Positions 8,082 through 15,764 of a stretch of DNA of 64,000 nt are shown here, in pieces. The position numbers were made by a program, and so were the translations under genes. The DNA comes from Paenibacillus beijingensis. Lineage in GTDB: Bacteria; Bacillota; Bacilli; Paenibacillales; Paenibacillaceae. Within the stretch, counting starts at the first letter, position 1. Every line of letters begins with the position of its first letter. The notes under the pieces were generated by a model that was not told where the DNA came from, searched no databases, and saw only the letters and a program-made list of their open reading frames with translations. Location of the stretch: NCBI RefSeq assembly GCF_000961095.1, contig NZ_CP011058.1, positions 5,286,001 through 5,350,000 of the forward strand, read 5' to 3'.

Positions 8082-8747
8082 TTAGCTTGAGTAGTATAAT
8101 TTTGCCTTCAAGAAGCGGGATAACGAGTCCATATGATTTCCTACGAACACATTTCGTTCCGCTTGAACGCTGCGGGCCGCCGGCGCCATCGATAGCTGAG
8201 CCGCAACGATCGCCTGATTCGGGCGCTCAGAAACCAATTGCTGAATACCTTTCGTTACGGCTTTCATGTACTCCGCTTTTCTGCCTTTCATAAGAAGCTC
8301 AAATGTATCTTCCAGCAAGACGGGCTCTGCCTGAATTTCTTTGCCTCTCTGTTTCGAAAAAGAAAGCAACTGGTCCATCGTGCCCTGGACGGTGTTCGGA
8401 TTGGTAAAGAGCATCAACAGCGGCTGGCTCAAGTCGCAAATTTGTTGAAACAAAGGCTCGTCAATTTTGACGATCAGAATCGGATACGCCAGCAAATCTT
8501 CATCCCGTAATTGTGCAGTGAAATACGTGCATGTCACGAGGACGGCATCGACACGGCATTTGACGATCCAGTCTAATGTTTCGATTATTTTACGGCGTAA
8601 AATATCGCTTGTCATAGAAGGTTCGGCTTTCATGCGGTCGAAGCCGGGGTCCACAAAATGCACCCATTCGACATCAAAGCAATCGAAAGCCTGCTCTATA
8701 AGCTCAATATTGGAATGGTGTGCGTGAAAGCAGCCTATTTTTTTCAT
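8082..8747 (-). CDS. Asp/Glu racemase-superfamily-like protein, substrate unknown
   Basis: A 221-aa soluble protein. The layout resembles the Asp/Glu/hydantoin racemase fold: an N-terminal strand (MKKIGCFHAHH), a central strand with VDAVLVTCTYFTAQ (residues about 66-79) where the Cys would be one of the catalytic pair, and a later strand NQAIVAAQLSMAP (about 177-189) where the usual second Cys is replaced by Ser/Ala-rich sequence. The second catalytic Cys is therefore not obvious, so racemase activity is doubtful. AAGGTGAT precedes the ATG. Monocistronic with its own terminator. The superfamily call is moderate. Confidence 0.6.
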   Translation of the reverse strand: MKKIGCFHAHHSNIELIEQAFDCFDVEWVHFVDPGFDRMKAEPSMTSDILRRKIIETLDWIVKCRVDAVLVTCTYFTAQLRDEDLLAYPILIVKIDEPLFQQICDLSQPLLMLFTNPNTVQGTMDQLLSFSKQRGKEIQAEPVLLEDTFELLMKGRKAEYMKAVTKGIQQLVSERPNQAIVAAQLSMAPAARSVQAERNVFVGNHMDSLSRFLKAKLYYSS

Positions 8748-8806
8748 CGATTTATCACCTTACGAGACTCTTTGTCTTTTCTGCTGGATTTTCATGCATT
8801 TAAGTT

Positions 8807-8826
8807 AACATAATAGTAGTTATGTT
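8807..8826. promoter_or_regulatory. Dyad in the promoter region of the racemase-like gene
   Basis: AACATAA-TAGTAG-TTATGTT is a perfect 7-bp inverted repeat about 60 bp upstream of the start at 8747, embedded in AT-rich promoter-like DNA. It could be an operator. No regulator gene is adjacent, so assignment is not possible. Confidence 0.3.
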
Positions 8827-8897
8827 TATGTAACCCGATCCAACCCGTACAGTTCTTCTGTTTTTCTCGGAAAAGCTCTTGATTAAGCCGGTTTACG

Positions 8898-9716
8898 CTA
8901 TTTTTCATCGGGCTCATAGATCATTTTGCGCGTCATGCCGCCATCGACGACGAGGTTGATTCCGGTCACAAAATCATTGCGCGGATCGGTCAAATATTGA
9001 CATGCCCGCACAATATCGGCTACGCGCCCTACCCTTCCGGCAGGATGCTGGCGATGATCGAGTTCACGAAGCGCCTCGTAATTCCCGGTTTCGATCCAGC
9101 CCGGACTGATGCAATTCACGGTAATACGGTCGCGTCCGAGGGAGACGGCCAGCGCGTGCGTCAGCGCGACGATACCGCCTTTGGAAGCCGCATACGCCTC
9201 CGAGCCCGGTTCCGACATCATCGCACGGGTGGAAGCGATATTGACGATTGCCCCGCCTCTGCCGCTGTCTCTCATGCGTGCCGCAGCTTCTCGCGCGCAT
9301 ATAAATGTGCCGCGCAAATTGGTCAGCAGCACGTCATCCCATTCCTCCACCGAGAGATCGTAAGGGCTTTTCCAGATACCGAAGCCGGCATTGTTGATGA
9401 CGATATCGATGGAGCCAAAATGGCTTTGTCCCGTTTCGACCAAACGCGTTATCTCTTCCGGGTTGCGCAGGTCCGTTTTGCAAAAAAGCAGCCGCTCCAG
9501 CGCGTCCGGTTTCGGCTCTTCCCCGCCGCTCTCTTCACCTTGCGATCGAGCGCGGCCGATCCGGCTGGCGACTTCACGGCCCTTTTTTTCATCGTTGTCA
9601 GCCATCACAACCTTATAACCGTCCAAATAGTACGCCTCTGCCAGCGCACTGCCGATTCCTCCGGCTGCGCCTGTTACGATTACGGTGCGGGTTCCCGACG
9701 ACTCCATCCCGCTCAT
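8898..9716 (-). CDS. SDR-family NAD(P)-dependent oxidoreductase
   Basis: Classical short-chain dehydrogenase of 272 aa. The cofactor motif TGAAGGIG lies at about residues 15-22, INNAGFGI at about 106-113, the catalytic Ser in NIASTRA, and YAASKGG gives the Tyr-x-x-x-Lys pair. The C-terminal FVTGINLVVDGGM is typical. The sequence after the second strand carries an insert rich in Gly/Glu (RARSQGEESGGEEPKPD) not usual for the family. The ATG overlaps the stop of the MOSC gene by four bases, so the two are translationally coupled. The substrate is unknown; 3-oxoacyl or sugar-alcohol oxidation are equally possible. Confidence 0.88.
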   Translation of the reverse strand: MSGMESSGTRTVIVTGAAGGIGSALAEAYYLDGYKVVMADNDEKKGREVASRIGRARSQGEESGGEEPKPDALERLLFCKTDLRNPEEITRLVETGQSHFGSIDIVINNAGFGIWKSPYDLSVEEWDDVLLTNLRGTFICAREAAARMRDSGRGGAIVNIASTRAMMSEPGSEAYAASKGGIVALTHALAVSLGRDRITVNCISPGWIETGNYEALRELDHRQHPAGRVGRVADIVRACQYLTDPRNDFVTGINLVVDGGMTRKMIYEPDEK

Positions 9717-10384
9717 CCTCCTTCACCCTCATGCGCAAGCTTGTCCAATCTGGTCTCAAGCGCCTCGCGCCAGCTTGCCGCCAATTCCGGCGTCGTGAGC
9801 AGCTTGCGGATGGAAGAGATATCTCTTTTTCGCTCATAGTAAATGTGATTCGCTTCCGCAACCGTTATTTCATGAGACGGACGCTCGATAATCGACGCCG
9901 TATCGCCGGCGGAAATCGCGCCTTCCTCAAGTACCCGGAAATAAAGCCCGGTGTATCCGGTCGTCTGCACCCATACGGTAAGCTCCGGCAAGCCGTGCCG
10001 GATCCCGATCTTGAAGCAGGGCTGCCGCGGCTGGCTGACTTGAACGGTTGCGCTGCCGATCGTAAGGATATCGCCAATCCGCAAATCCCGCTCCGTACCG
10101 CCGTCCAGCGTAATATTTTCACCAAATGAACCCCATTCTAGCTTGCAGTTGAGACGCTCTTCCCAATATGGATAATGACTGCTGAAATAGACGCACAGCG
10201 CCTTATCGGGGCCGCCATGATGGATTAGGTCCGCCTGCCCGTCTCCTTCAGGGCCTCCGGCATGTACGTTTACGCGGCCGGAGACAGATGTTTTGAAGAT
10301 GCCCGTCTCAATAGTCTTGGCACCGTGAGCGACGGCAACAGGGAGACCAACGTTAAATGAGCGAACTTGAAATAAAGTCGACAT
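9713..10384 (-). CDS. MOSC-domain protein (YiiM/YflK-like)
   Basis: A 223-aa protein of the MOSC (molybdenum cofactor sulfurase C-terminal) family. It shows VNVHAGGPEGDGQADLIHHGGPDKALCVY (residues about 37-66), the usual H-x-G-G-P-D-KA motif, then GENITLDG and VQVSQPRQPCFKIG with the conserved Cys that is thought to bind the Mo cofactor. YiiM-type proteins reduce N-hydroxylated compounds; whether this one does is unknown. The start is the ATG at 10382-10384 with GGAG upstream; the promoter at 10434-10463 places the transcript start downstream of the longer alternative. It is first in an operon with the SDR gene. Confidence 0.85.
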   Translation of the reverse strand: MSTLFQVRSFNVGLPVAVAHGAKTIETGIFKTSVSGRVNVHAGGPEGDGQADLIHHGGPDKALCVYFSSHYPYWEERLNCKLEWGSFGENITLDGGTERDLRIGDILTIGSATVQVSQPRQPCFKIGIRHGLPELTVWVQTTGYTGLYFRVLEEGAISAGDTASIIERPSHEITVAEANHIYYERKRDISSIRKLLTTPELAASWREALETRLDKLAHEGEGG

Positions 10385-10433
10385 AAGAAGCTCCTCTCTT
10401 TGCAGCTCCGTTTGACAAGAGCAGGATGTGTCC

Positions 10434-10463
10434 ATTATACGAGCTAACTGCCAAAATCTGCAA
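10434..10463 (-). promoter_or_regulatory. SigA-type promoter for the MOSC-SDR operon
   Basis: Minus strand: -35 TTGCAG (10458-10463), 18-bp spacer, -10 TATAAT (10434-10439). The expected transcript start near 10427 gives a leader of about 40 nt and a GGAG site before the ATG at 10384. Confidence 0.65.
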
Positions 10464-10834
10464 TTGCCCGAATGTGTTTAACATAATACGCCGTCCAAAC
10501 CTTATCCGATTCGAAAGTAGAATTATGATTGAAATTGTTAATCCCGTTAATGATTAACGACATCTTTTTCGACAAAACGACAGCTCTGTACACTGCGAAT
10601 TGTCGAAAGTTTCTTCTTCTTGTTGCTTCCTGCGCTTCCCCGGGAAATAGGAGCTGAACCCGGGAAATTTCCCGTCTGTTCAGGCCGGTAAACTTCCTGT
10701 ACGTTTACAGCGGAAACCCGCTTCCGGAAGGCTGCCGGATTGAAGAGCAGCGCCTGCGGGTTGTCATTTCGTTTGGGAAATTACCGTTGAATAGGAATCG
10801 TGGCGAATAAGAGGGGTGTTCTGCGTGCCCGTTT
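10464..10834. other. Gene-free spacer with inverted TTCGACA/TGTCGAA pair and a GC palindrome
   Basis: No convincing gene is seen here. It contains a 9-bp inverted pair TTTCGACAA (10567-10575) and TTGTCGAAA (10600-10608), each holding the 7-mer TGTCGAA that is the Spo0A box of Bacillales. It also holds the perfect palindrome CGGGAAATTTCCCG (10661-10674) and a palindromic CTTCCGGAAG further right. The palindromes could be degenerate terminator stems for the gene ending at 10835. No T-run follows, so this is uncertain. Confidence 0.4.
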
Positions 10835-11140
10835 TCAACCGGAGCCGAACCGGAGCCATAACAGCATGGCCGCTGCGCTTGCGGCCCACACCGCTGCGTG
10901 CAGCAGCAGCCGTTTCATTCGCTCACGGATGTGCAGACGCCGCAGCAGCCAGACGTTCAGAACAATGAGCACAGCGGCGTAAATGAACGCGATCAACGTT
11001 CCCGTCCACTGCTCTTTAACCGTTGGAGGGGTCATAAAACCATAAAGAAGCAGTATGCTGCCGACCAGAATATATGGAAACAGAAGTCCAAGAATTAGAT
11101 GGAACACAATACCGATCGTTATCCGGATGCCGCTTGTCAA
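10835..11140 (-). CDS. Small membrane protein, function unknown
   Basis: A 101-aa protein with three predicted membrane segments (about residues 5-35, 46-66 and 78-98), separated by short basic or polar loops (RRLHIRERMKR). It resembles small uncharacterised Paenibacillus membrane proteins. It lies downstream of a DUF3298-type gene on the same strand with an 80-bp gap. Codon use looks coding, and no competing frame explains the region better, but no family can be named. Confidence 0.6.
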   Translation of the reverse strand: MTSGIRITIGIVFHLILGLLFPYILVGSILLLYGFMTPPTVKEQWTGTLIAFIYAAVLIVLNVWLLRRLHIRERMKRLLLHAAVWAASAAAMLLWLRFGSG

Positions 11141-11220
11141 CGGACTGCCCCTTTCCGGCTTGGGATGCGCTTCATGTACTCGTGTTCCGCTGCCCCGGCC
11201 GCCTGTGTCGATGCGAACGG

Positions 11221-11832
11221 TTAATCATTTACCGCCATCGGCGCAAGCGGCCCGTTCTCGTCAATTAAATCCTGAATGTCGTAAACCGAAATCGGAAAGT
11301 ATGGAAATCCGTATACGTAAGGCGTCAATTCATACAGGCTGAAATAAATGACCAAACTGCGGTCCGCAATATAATAATCCTGATCGGGACGGATCGCCTT
11401 GAACGGTTCCAGCGTCGGAACGTCGCGCTGCTTGATCTGCAGAGCAATCAATTCGGACAAGCGCGCTACATAAGGGCTTCCGGGCTTGAACAGCTGCGCA
11501 AGCGTATACGAGCGCCCATCCGAAACGGTAAACGTCAGCGAGCGCTGCAAAGTCAGCCCATGAGCCCCTCCCGTATACGCATAATTGTACAGCGAAAGGC
11601 TTAAAACCCCTTTTTCATTCGTTTTCACTTCGAAATAGCCCTGCATCTCCGCACGCGGATCGTCCAAAGAGCCCTGATCCTTTACTAGCTGCTGTACGGC
11701 CGCCCGGATATCCATATTGATGCGGCTGCCGGCGGATGCATTCGGAACGCCGCTGACGACGGGAATATATAGCTCGGTCTTCGGTCTCGTAATGCGGGTG
11801 GAATAAACGATGACGGGAGGCTGGAAAGCCAT
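11221..11832 (-). CDS. DUF3298-type protein (RsiV-like extracellular domain, no membrane anchor seen)
   Basis: A 203-aa protein carrying the DUF4163/DUF3298-like arrangement: an N-terminal strand pair with TRPKTELYIPVVSGV, then SLYNYAYTGGAHGLTLQRSLTF (the conserved Y-T-G-G-A-H-G block, residues about 94-103) and a C-terminal block ending YFPISVYDIQDLIDENGPL. The same fold in RsiV binds lysozyme. Here no signal peptide or TM segment is visible, so a cytosolic or leaderless form is likely and the function is open. The start ATG at 11830-11832 is chosen from AGGTG 9 nt upstream and because homology-like sequence starts at MAFQPP; a longer frame exists upstream. Confidence 0.75.
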   Translation of the reverse strand: MAFQPPVIVYSTRITRPKTELYIPVVSGVPNASAGSRINMDIRAAVQQLVKDQGSLDDPRAEMQGYFEVKTNEKGVLSLSLYNYAYTGGAHGLTLQRSLTFTVSDGRSYTLAQLFKPGSPYVARLSELIALQIKQRDVPTLEPFKAIRPDQDYYIADRSLVIYFSLYELTPYVYGFPYFPISVYDIQDLIDENGPLAPMAVND

Positions 11833-11918
11833 AACGGACAACACCTGCCTATAAGTTGGTGTTCCATTGTATGCGTCCGGCATCGTTTCTGATGACAACC
11901 GTTTGACTTCATGAGCGG

Positions 11919-12644
11919 CTACAGCAGCATTTTCTCCCGTTCCGTCAATCGGCGTCCGTTAACCTGCAGCACGATTTTTCCCTTATTCAAACCGATGATG
12001 CGGTCGGCGAACCTCTCCGCCCAGTCGCCTTGATGGAGCACCGCGATGACGATAACGCCCTGCTGCTTGCACAGCGCCTTCAAATCACGCAGGACCGCTT
12101 CGGCCGAATGCGGGTCAAGACCCGAAACCGGCTCGTCGGCAAGCAGCACGTGCGCCCCGTGCACGAGGGCCTGGGCGATCGCGACGCGCTGTTTTTCGCC
12201 GCCGCTCAATTTGTCTCCCCGCTGATGCGCTTTGTCTAGCAGACCCATTTTTTCGAGCATATCCATCGCGCCCATATAATCGTCATTGCGGACCATTCCC
12301 GTAACGCGCCGGACCAACGTCGTCTGCGCCGCGGAACCGATCAGCACGTTTTTCAGAGCGGTTTTGCCCGGATACAGGGTCGGCTTTTCCTCCAAATAAG
12401 CGACCTGCTTGCGGATTTTAAATTTGCCCAGCAGGCTTTGGGTCGGAATTTCCTTGCCTTCAAACGTATATTTGCCGCTTGTCCAGCTCACCTGCAGCGA
12501 CAAACAGCGAAGAAGCATCGACTTGCCGCTTCCGCTTGCTCCTTTCACTGCGATAAACTCCCCCTCGTCGGCGCGGAAACTGATGTCGTCCAGCACCTTA
12601 GGGCCTCCCGGAATCTGCTTCGTCAAATGGGCAATATGTATCAT
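11919..12644 (-). CDS. Lone phosphonate-type ABC transporter ATP-binding protein (PhnC-like)
   Basis: ATPase subunit of 241 aa: Walker A GASGSGKS (residues about 34-41), signature LSGGEKQRVAIAQAL, Walker B HVLLADEPVSGLD, and the H-loop in VLHQGDWAE. It resembles PhnC, the ATPase for phosphonate uptake, but no permease or binding protein is next to it. The Q-loop position is unusual: the sequence is VAYLEEKPTLYPGKTALKN, where Gln is expected near the EE pair. That residue contacts the permease and the Mg site, so coupling could be altered. GGAG lies 9 nt before the ATG at 12642-12644. It may work with permeases elsewhere or have a non-transport role. Confidence 0.8.
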   Translation of the reverse strand: MIHIAHLTKQIPGGPKVLDDISFRADEGEFIAVKGASGSGKSMLLRCLSLQVSWTSGKYTFEGKEIPTQSLLGKFKIRKQVAYLEEKPTLYPGKTALKNVLIGSAAQTTLVRRVTGMVRNDDYMGAMDMLEKMGLLDKAHQRGDKLSGGEKQRVAIAQALVHGAHVLLADEPVSGLDPHSAEAVLRDLKALCKQQGVIVIAVLHQGDWAERFADRIIGLNKGKIVLQVNGRRLTEREKMLL

Positions 12645-12751
12645 ATAAAAGCGCTCCTTTGCAACCGCGTTCGTCTGTTCGTTCGTATTGATCAAAATTA
12701 ATCGTATCAAAATTTAAGCGATGAATCCAGTTTAACCGTTGCAAAAAATGC

Positions 12752-12799
12752 TTTTCACACGAACAAATGTTTGCTATAATGAGAACAGAACAAACGTTC
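12752..12799 (+). promoter_or_regulatory. Promoter with two LexA (SOS) boxes, for the 72-aa ORF
   Basis: The promoter has a weak -35 near TTTTCA (12752-12757) and a -10 TATAAT (12775-12780). Box 1, CGAACAAATGTTTG (12760-12773), sits between them and has one core mismatch. Box 2, AGAACAAACGTTCC (12787-12800, core 12788-12799), is a perfect GAAC-N4-GTTC just after the expected transcript start. This two-operator layout is like that of strongly repressed SOS genes. Confidence 0.8.
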
Positions 12800-12835
12800 C
12801 TTTTACGAAAATAAATTTGAGGGAGTGATCATCTG

Positions 12836-13054
12836 ATGAATTGCGAGCATTTTCGTTTTGTAGAGAAGCATCGTCCATACCGCGATTTAACGTTCAAGTT
12901 TTTTGCCGACGGGAAATTGATTATTTTGGATAACAATACGGATCGGGTGATTACTCCCCGCGATTTGAAAGGGGACAGTATGGACTTTTATGTCAGGCAA
13001 CGAATTGCGTTCATCAAGAAGGATCTCGTCGCAAAGACGATTAAATACGCATAA
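12836..13054 (+). CDS. Uncharacterised 72-aa protein under LexA-type control
   Basis: A small soluble protein of 72 aa, calculated to be basic at the C-terminus (RQRIAFIKKDLVAKTIKYA) with a central beta-rich stretch (LTFKFFADGKLIILDNNTDRVIT). It has no signal peptide, membrane segment or Cys pair and only one early Cys (MNCEHF). I do not recognise a family. A GAGGGAGTGAT ribosome site precedes the ATG, and a perfect terminator stem overlaps its stop codon, so it is a self-contained unit. Its promoter has two SOS boxes. Small SOS proteins of this size often inhibit cell division or modulate DNA polymerases or nucleases, but nothing in the sequence selects one. Confidence 0.75.
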   Translation: MNCEHFRFVEKHRPYRDLTFKFFADGKLIILDNNTDRVITPRDLKGDSMDFYVRQRIAFIKKDLVAKTIKYA

Positions 13055-13082
13055 CGAGGAAGAGCCGTTTCTCTTCCTCGTT
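13053..13082 (+). terminator. Terminator stem overlapping the stop of the 72-aa ORF
   Basis: Perfect 12-bp stem AACGAGGAAGAG / CTCTTCCTCGTT (13053-13064 with 13071-13082), 6-nt loop, short T-tract TTT. The stem begins inside the TAA stop codon (13052-13054). Confidence 0.8.
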
Positions 13083-13190
13083 TGGGCTTATTAACAATCT
13101 TTTCGTTCATCATTATTCATACGGTAGGACCGCTGTTATGCAGCGAGGTCGGGCGCTGGGAGCGGCGCGCGCTGCGAAAATCAAAAGCTG

Positions 13191-13328
13191 TTAATGCTGC
13201 TGCTTCTCAATGCCGTTTAAGCTTGCCGGACGCTTTGCCGTCTTGCTGTTCTCGGTCGTAATGGACGGCTCGCTTCGGCTCGATTTGTTCTGCAGATTTT
13301 CGGTACGGTTTCCTTTGTTATGCGGCAC
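13191..13328 (-). CDS. Small 45-aa hydrophilic protein, possibly spore-associated
   Basis: A short gene on the minus strand: GTG start at 13326-13328, TAA stop at 13191-13193. It is preceded by GGAGGTGAT (13333-13341) at ideal spacing, which is as strong as any ribosome site in the window. The 45-residue product is rich in Asn, Ser, Lys, Thr and Glu (NKGNRTENLQNKSSRSEPS), with no aromatic residues and no Cys, the composition of small acid-soluble or minor spore proteins. A sporulation sigma-G-like promoter lies upstream. I do not recognise a named family. Confidence 0.65.
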   Translation of the reverse strand: MPHNKGNRTENLQNKSSRSEPSITTENSKTAKRPASLNGIEKQQH

Positions 13329-13346
13329 GGAAATCACCTCCGGCTT

Positions 13347-13376
13347 CATTATGCCGACCGGGCTTTCTTTTTATTC
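13347..13376 (-). promoter_or_regulatory. Possible sigma-G/sigma-F type promoter for the 45-aa gene
   Basis: Minus strand: GAATA (13372-13376), 18-bp spacer, CATAATG (13347-13353). The sigma-G pattern is GNATR-N18-CATNNTA; here only the last -10 base differs. The weakness is that the -10 is close to the ribosome site, so the leader would be only about 12 nt. Confidence 0.4.
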
Positions 13377-13463
13377 CGCCGTTTGACGAAACGGAAAGTT
13401 TGCGGTAGATTGAAGGGTACATAACAACCCGCATTTCCGTCGTTAGAGGAGCCGTGAACGAAG

Positions 13464-14198
13464 ATGAAACAGACAATCGTATTCGACTTGGATGATACGC
13501 TTATTCACTGCAACAAATATTTCAATCTTGTAATCGACCAGTTTGTCGACGCGATGACAACCTGGTTCAAAGGCTATCCCGACGTTACCGCCGATTCGGT
13601 CCGGGATAAACAAACGGAAATTGATATTGCGGGCGTACAGCTGCACGGTTTCAAGAGCGATCATTTCCCGCAATCTTTTCTCGACACATATTCCTTCTTT
13701 TGTGAAATGACGGGCCGCAAGCCGTCGCCGCTGGAAACCGATCTGCTGTGGAAAATGGGCTTGAGCGTTTATGAACAGGAAGCGGAGCCGTATCCCGATA
13801 TGGAAGCCACATTGGACAAACTGGCCGGGGAAGGCCACCATTTGCATCTCTATACGGGAGGCGAGCCTTTAATACAGCAGCGGAAGATTGACCACTTCCA
13901 GCTGGAACGCTATTTCGGGGACCGGATTTATATCCGCCGCCATAAGAACAGCGAAGCGCTCGAGGAAATTTTGCAGCAGGGCGGATTCGACCGGCCCAGC
14001 ACGTGGATGATCGGCAATTCGATCCGGACCGATGTCGTGCCGGCGCTGACGACCGGCATTCACGCGATTCATGTTCAAACCGAGAAAGAATGGTTGTTCA
14101 ATGTCGTTTCGATTGATGTGGAGCCGAAAGGTGCCTTCCTGACGCTGAACCATCTGCGGGATGTTCCGTCAGCGATTAATGACTATATCGGCCGCTGA
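13464..14198 (+). CDS. HAD-superfamily hydrolase
   Basis: A 244-aa haloacid dehalogenase-type phosphatase. Motif I is VFDLDDTLIH (residues 6-15) with the nucleophile Asp and acid-base Asp; motif II is LHLYTGGE (about 129-136, the Thr); motif III/IV is WMIGNSIRTDVVPAL (about 189-203), where the usual GD is replaced by GN-x-x-x-TD. A helical cap lies between motifs I and II. Likely a small-molecule phosphatase; substrate not inferable. The ATG at 13464 has a GAGGAG site somewhat upstream. A good terminator follows. Confidence 0.85.
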   Translation: MKQTIVFDLDDTLIHCNKYFNLVIDQFVDAMTTWFKGYPDVTADSVRDKQTEIDIAGVQLHGFKSDHFPQSFLDTYSFFCEMTGRKPSPLETDLLWKMGLSVYEQEAEPYPDMEATLDKLAGEGHHLHLYTGGEPLIQQRKIDHFQLERYFGDRIYIRRHKNSEALEEILQQGGFDRPSTWMIGNSIRTDVVPALTTGIHAIHVQTEKEWLFNVVSIDVEPKGAFLTLNHLRDVPSAINDYIGR

Positions 14199-14213
14199 TG
14201 CTTACTATAGTGG

Positions 14214-14240
14214 GAGGGGGCAGCCAGCCCCCTCTTTTTT
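14214..14240 (+). terminator. Rho-independent terminator after the HAD gene
   Basis: Stem GAGGGGGC (14214-14221) and GCCCCCTC (14227-14234), 5-nt loop, then six Ts. Confidence 0.92.
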
Positions 14241-14299
14241 CCGCTTTTACCGAGACGGATGCTTATCCTTCTAGACTGGCATTCGTTTGTCGGCCTCCG

Positions 14300-14491
14300 C
14301 TATATGAACCAACTCCCGATCAATGCCAATATCCCGAGCACAACGTTGATCCAGCCGATCAATCGGCTCGCTCTCGCTTCCTTTTTCATTGTTCTCAGCT
14401 TATATCCGACTGCATCCAGCCGCAGAATGAGGTATGCGCTCATGAACCATAACGGTATCGAAAATTCAAAGGCTTTGCCGATGCCTATCAT
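14300..14491 (-). CDS. CLC_0170-type small membrane protein
   Basis: A 63-aa protein with two membrane segments (about residues 5-27 and 43-62) joined by a basic loop with RLDAVGYKLRTMKKEARASR. The Y-(K/R)-L-(R/K)-x-M-K-K-E block is what I remember from the CLC_0170 family. It follows the gerKA-gerKB-gerKC genes on the same strand by 36 bp, which is the usual context. The role is not established; a part in the germinant receptor complex is a reasonable guess. No strong ribosome site is visible before the ATG. Confidence 0.65.
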   Translation of the reverse strand: MIGIGKAFEFSIPLWFMSAYLILRLDAVGYKLRTMKKEARASRLIGWINVVLGILALIGSWFI

Positions 14492-14527
14492 ATTTAGGTA
14501 AAGCCCCCTGTCAGAAAGATAAACGAT

Positions 14528-15764
14528 TTATTTGGCTTTCATTCCGACCCGCCGCGTTTTGACGATCGCTTGAATTTCGACGGAAGTATCTTTATACATT
14601 TCCTGCCATTTTCTTTCGTTTTGATATGACGATTCCAATACCCCGGTTTTTCGCTCGCACATATTCGCCAAATCCGAATATATCGGCTCCTTGCTTCTGC
14701 GTTTTTTCAATCACTTCTTCGTGAAGTTTTTTAATCCTTTTTTGGTCATCACGTTCGATTTGGGCGAGTATTTCCGGGGTATTGACGTAAAATTGCTCAC
14801 TTATTTTTTCTTCGACGTTAACCTCATAAAGGATGGTCGCATGAATATGCGGACGGCCGTTTTTGATCCGGACGTCAATTTTGGATTTGCGGTTGAATGC
14901 AAAAAGCGAAATCGTTTTCCAACCACCATCCACTCTCACAAAAGTCCGAAGCCCGTCCGGATTCACCCCTTTGATCCCCAAATAGGATGCGATTTCAAGC
15001 GGTTTCGTAACACCGACCATTTTATCGTTATTAAAATAAGCCAATCCCTTGATTTCAACATTTTGTTCTTTCTTTATTTGCACATAAGGAAGAAAACCTT
15101 CCTGGCCTTTCTTCGAGGAGTTGCTCCAGAACATTCCGACGTAGTCTTCCAGAAACTTGCCCATTTTCACGGCTTCATCCAACGTGGACATCAAATATAA
15201 CGTCGGTACGCGTTCCAGTTTAGGCGCAGCTTTCATAATCGCTTCCGCATTTCCGTGCGCAACGATCATCCACGCCATTCTTCGTACTTGAGAATCGCGC
15301 CGGAAATAATCGTTGAAATTTTGCAATCCTTTTCTGGCAATATCTTCGGATACGACGATGATGCGCAAATGTCCCAAAAACAGTCTGCTTGAAATTTGCT
15401 GCTGCAAACCCATTAGCGCATCGTCAATCGAATGTCCCACCACACTGATCACCCAAATCGTTTGGTCTGAGCCCTTGCTCCCTCCGCTTCCCCCTTCTCC
15501 CGGTCCGAGCGGAATTTTCCCCGGAAGGGCGATCTGTACGGCGACGCGGATCATTTCTTTATCCGGTGCGGGAAAAGAGCCGCGAAGATGCGCAATCTCA
15601 TCTTCTTTGTTTTCAGCTTCCTTCTCCGCGACGTCAATCGATATCCCTAAAACGACGGCCCGGTCCTCGATTTCAAGACGGTCCCAGCACCCGGTCAGAA
15701 GCGGAAAGAACAGGAGCATTCCGGATACGATTTTAACCGGTTTCATCCATCGGTTTATTTTCAA
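14528..15764 (-). pseudogene. gerKC: gerKC-type spore germination lipoprotein, two frameshifts near the C-terminus
   Basis: The Ger(x)C subunit of the germinant receptor, a spore inner-membrane lipoprotein. The start is a TTG at 15762-15764 behind GAGGGGAT, overlapping the end of gerKB by 32 bp. The signal peptide ends in the lipobox LLTG-C, followed by WDRLEIEDRAVVLGISID, the family hallmark. The frame stays open until about 14651, then the normal ending is broken by one missing base in an A5 run (14647-14651 on +; T5) and another in the A4 run at 14609-14612. Restoring both gives AKKPGYWNRHIKTKEKWQEMYKDTSVEIQ and a normal end at 14528. Because the rest is intact and both lesions are in homopolymers, sequencing error is possible. 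If real, the protein ends near 14592 without the last conserved block. Confidence 0.8.

Noticed and set aside
12660..12700. Clustered GTTCG motifs near the ABC ATPase start as additional LexA boxes
   Set aside because: The half-sites are in direct rather than inverted orientation at wrong spacing (no GAAC-N4-GTTC).
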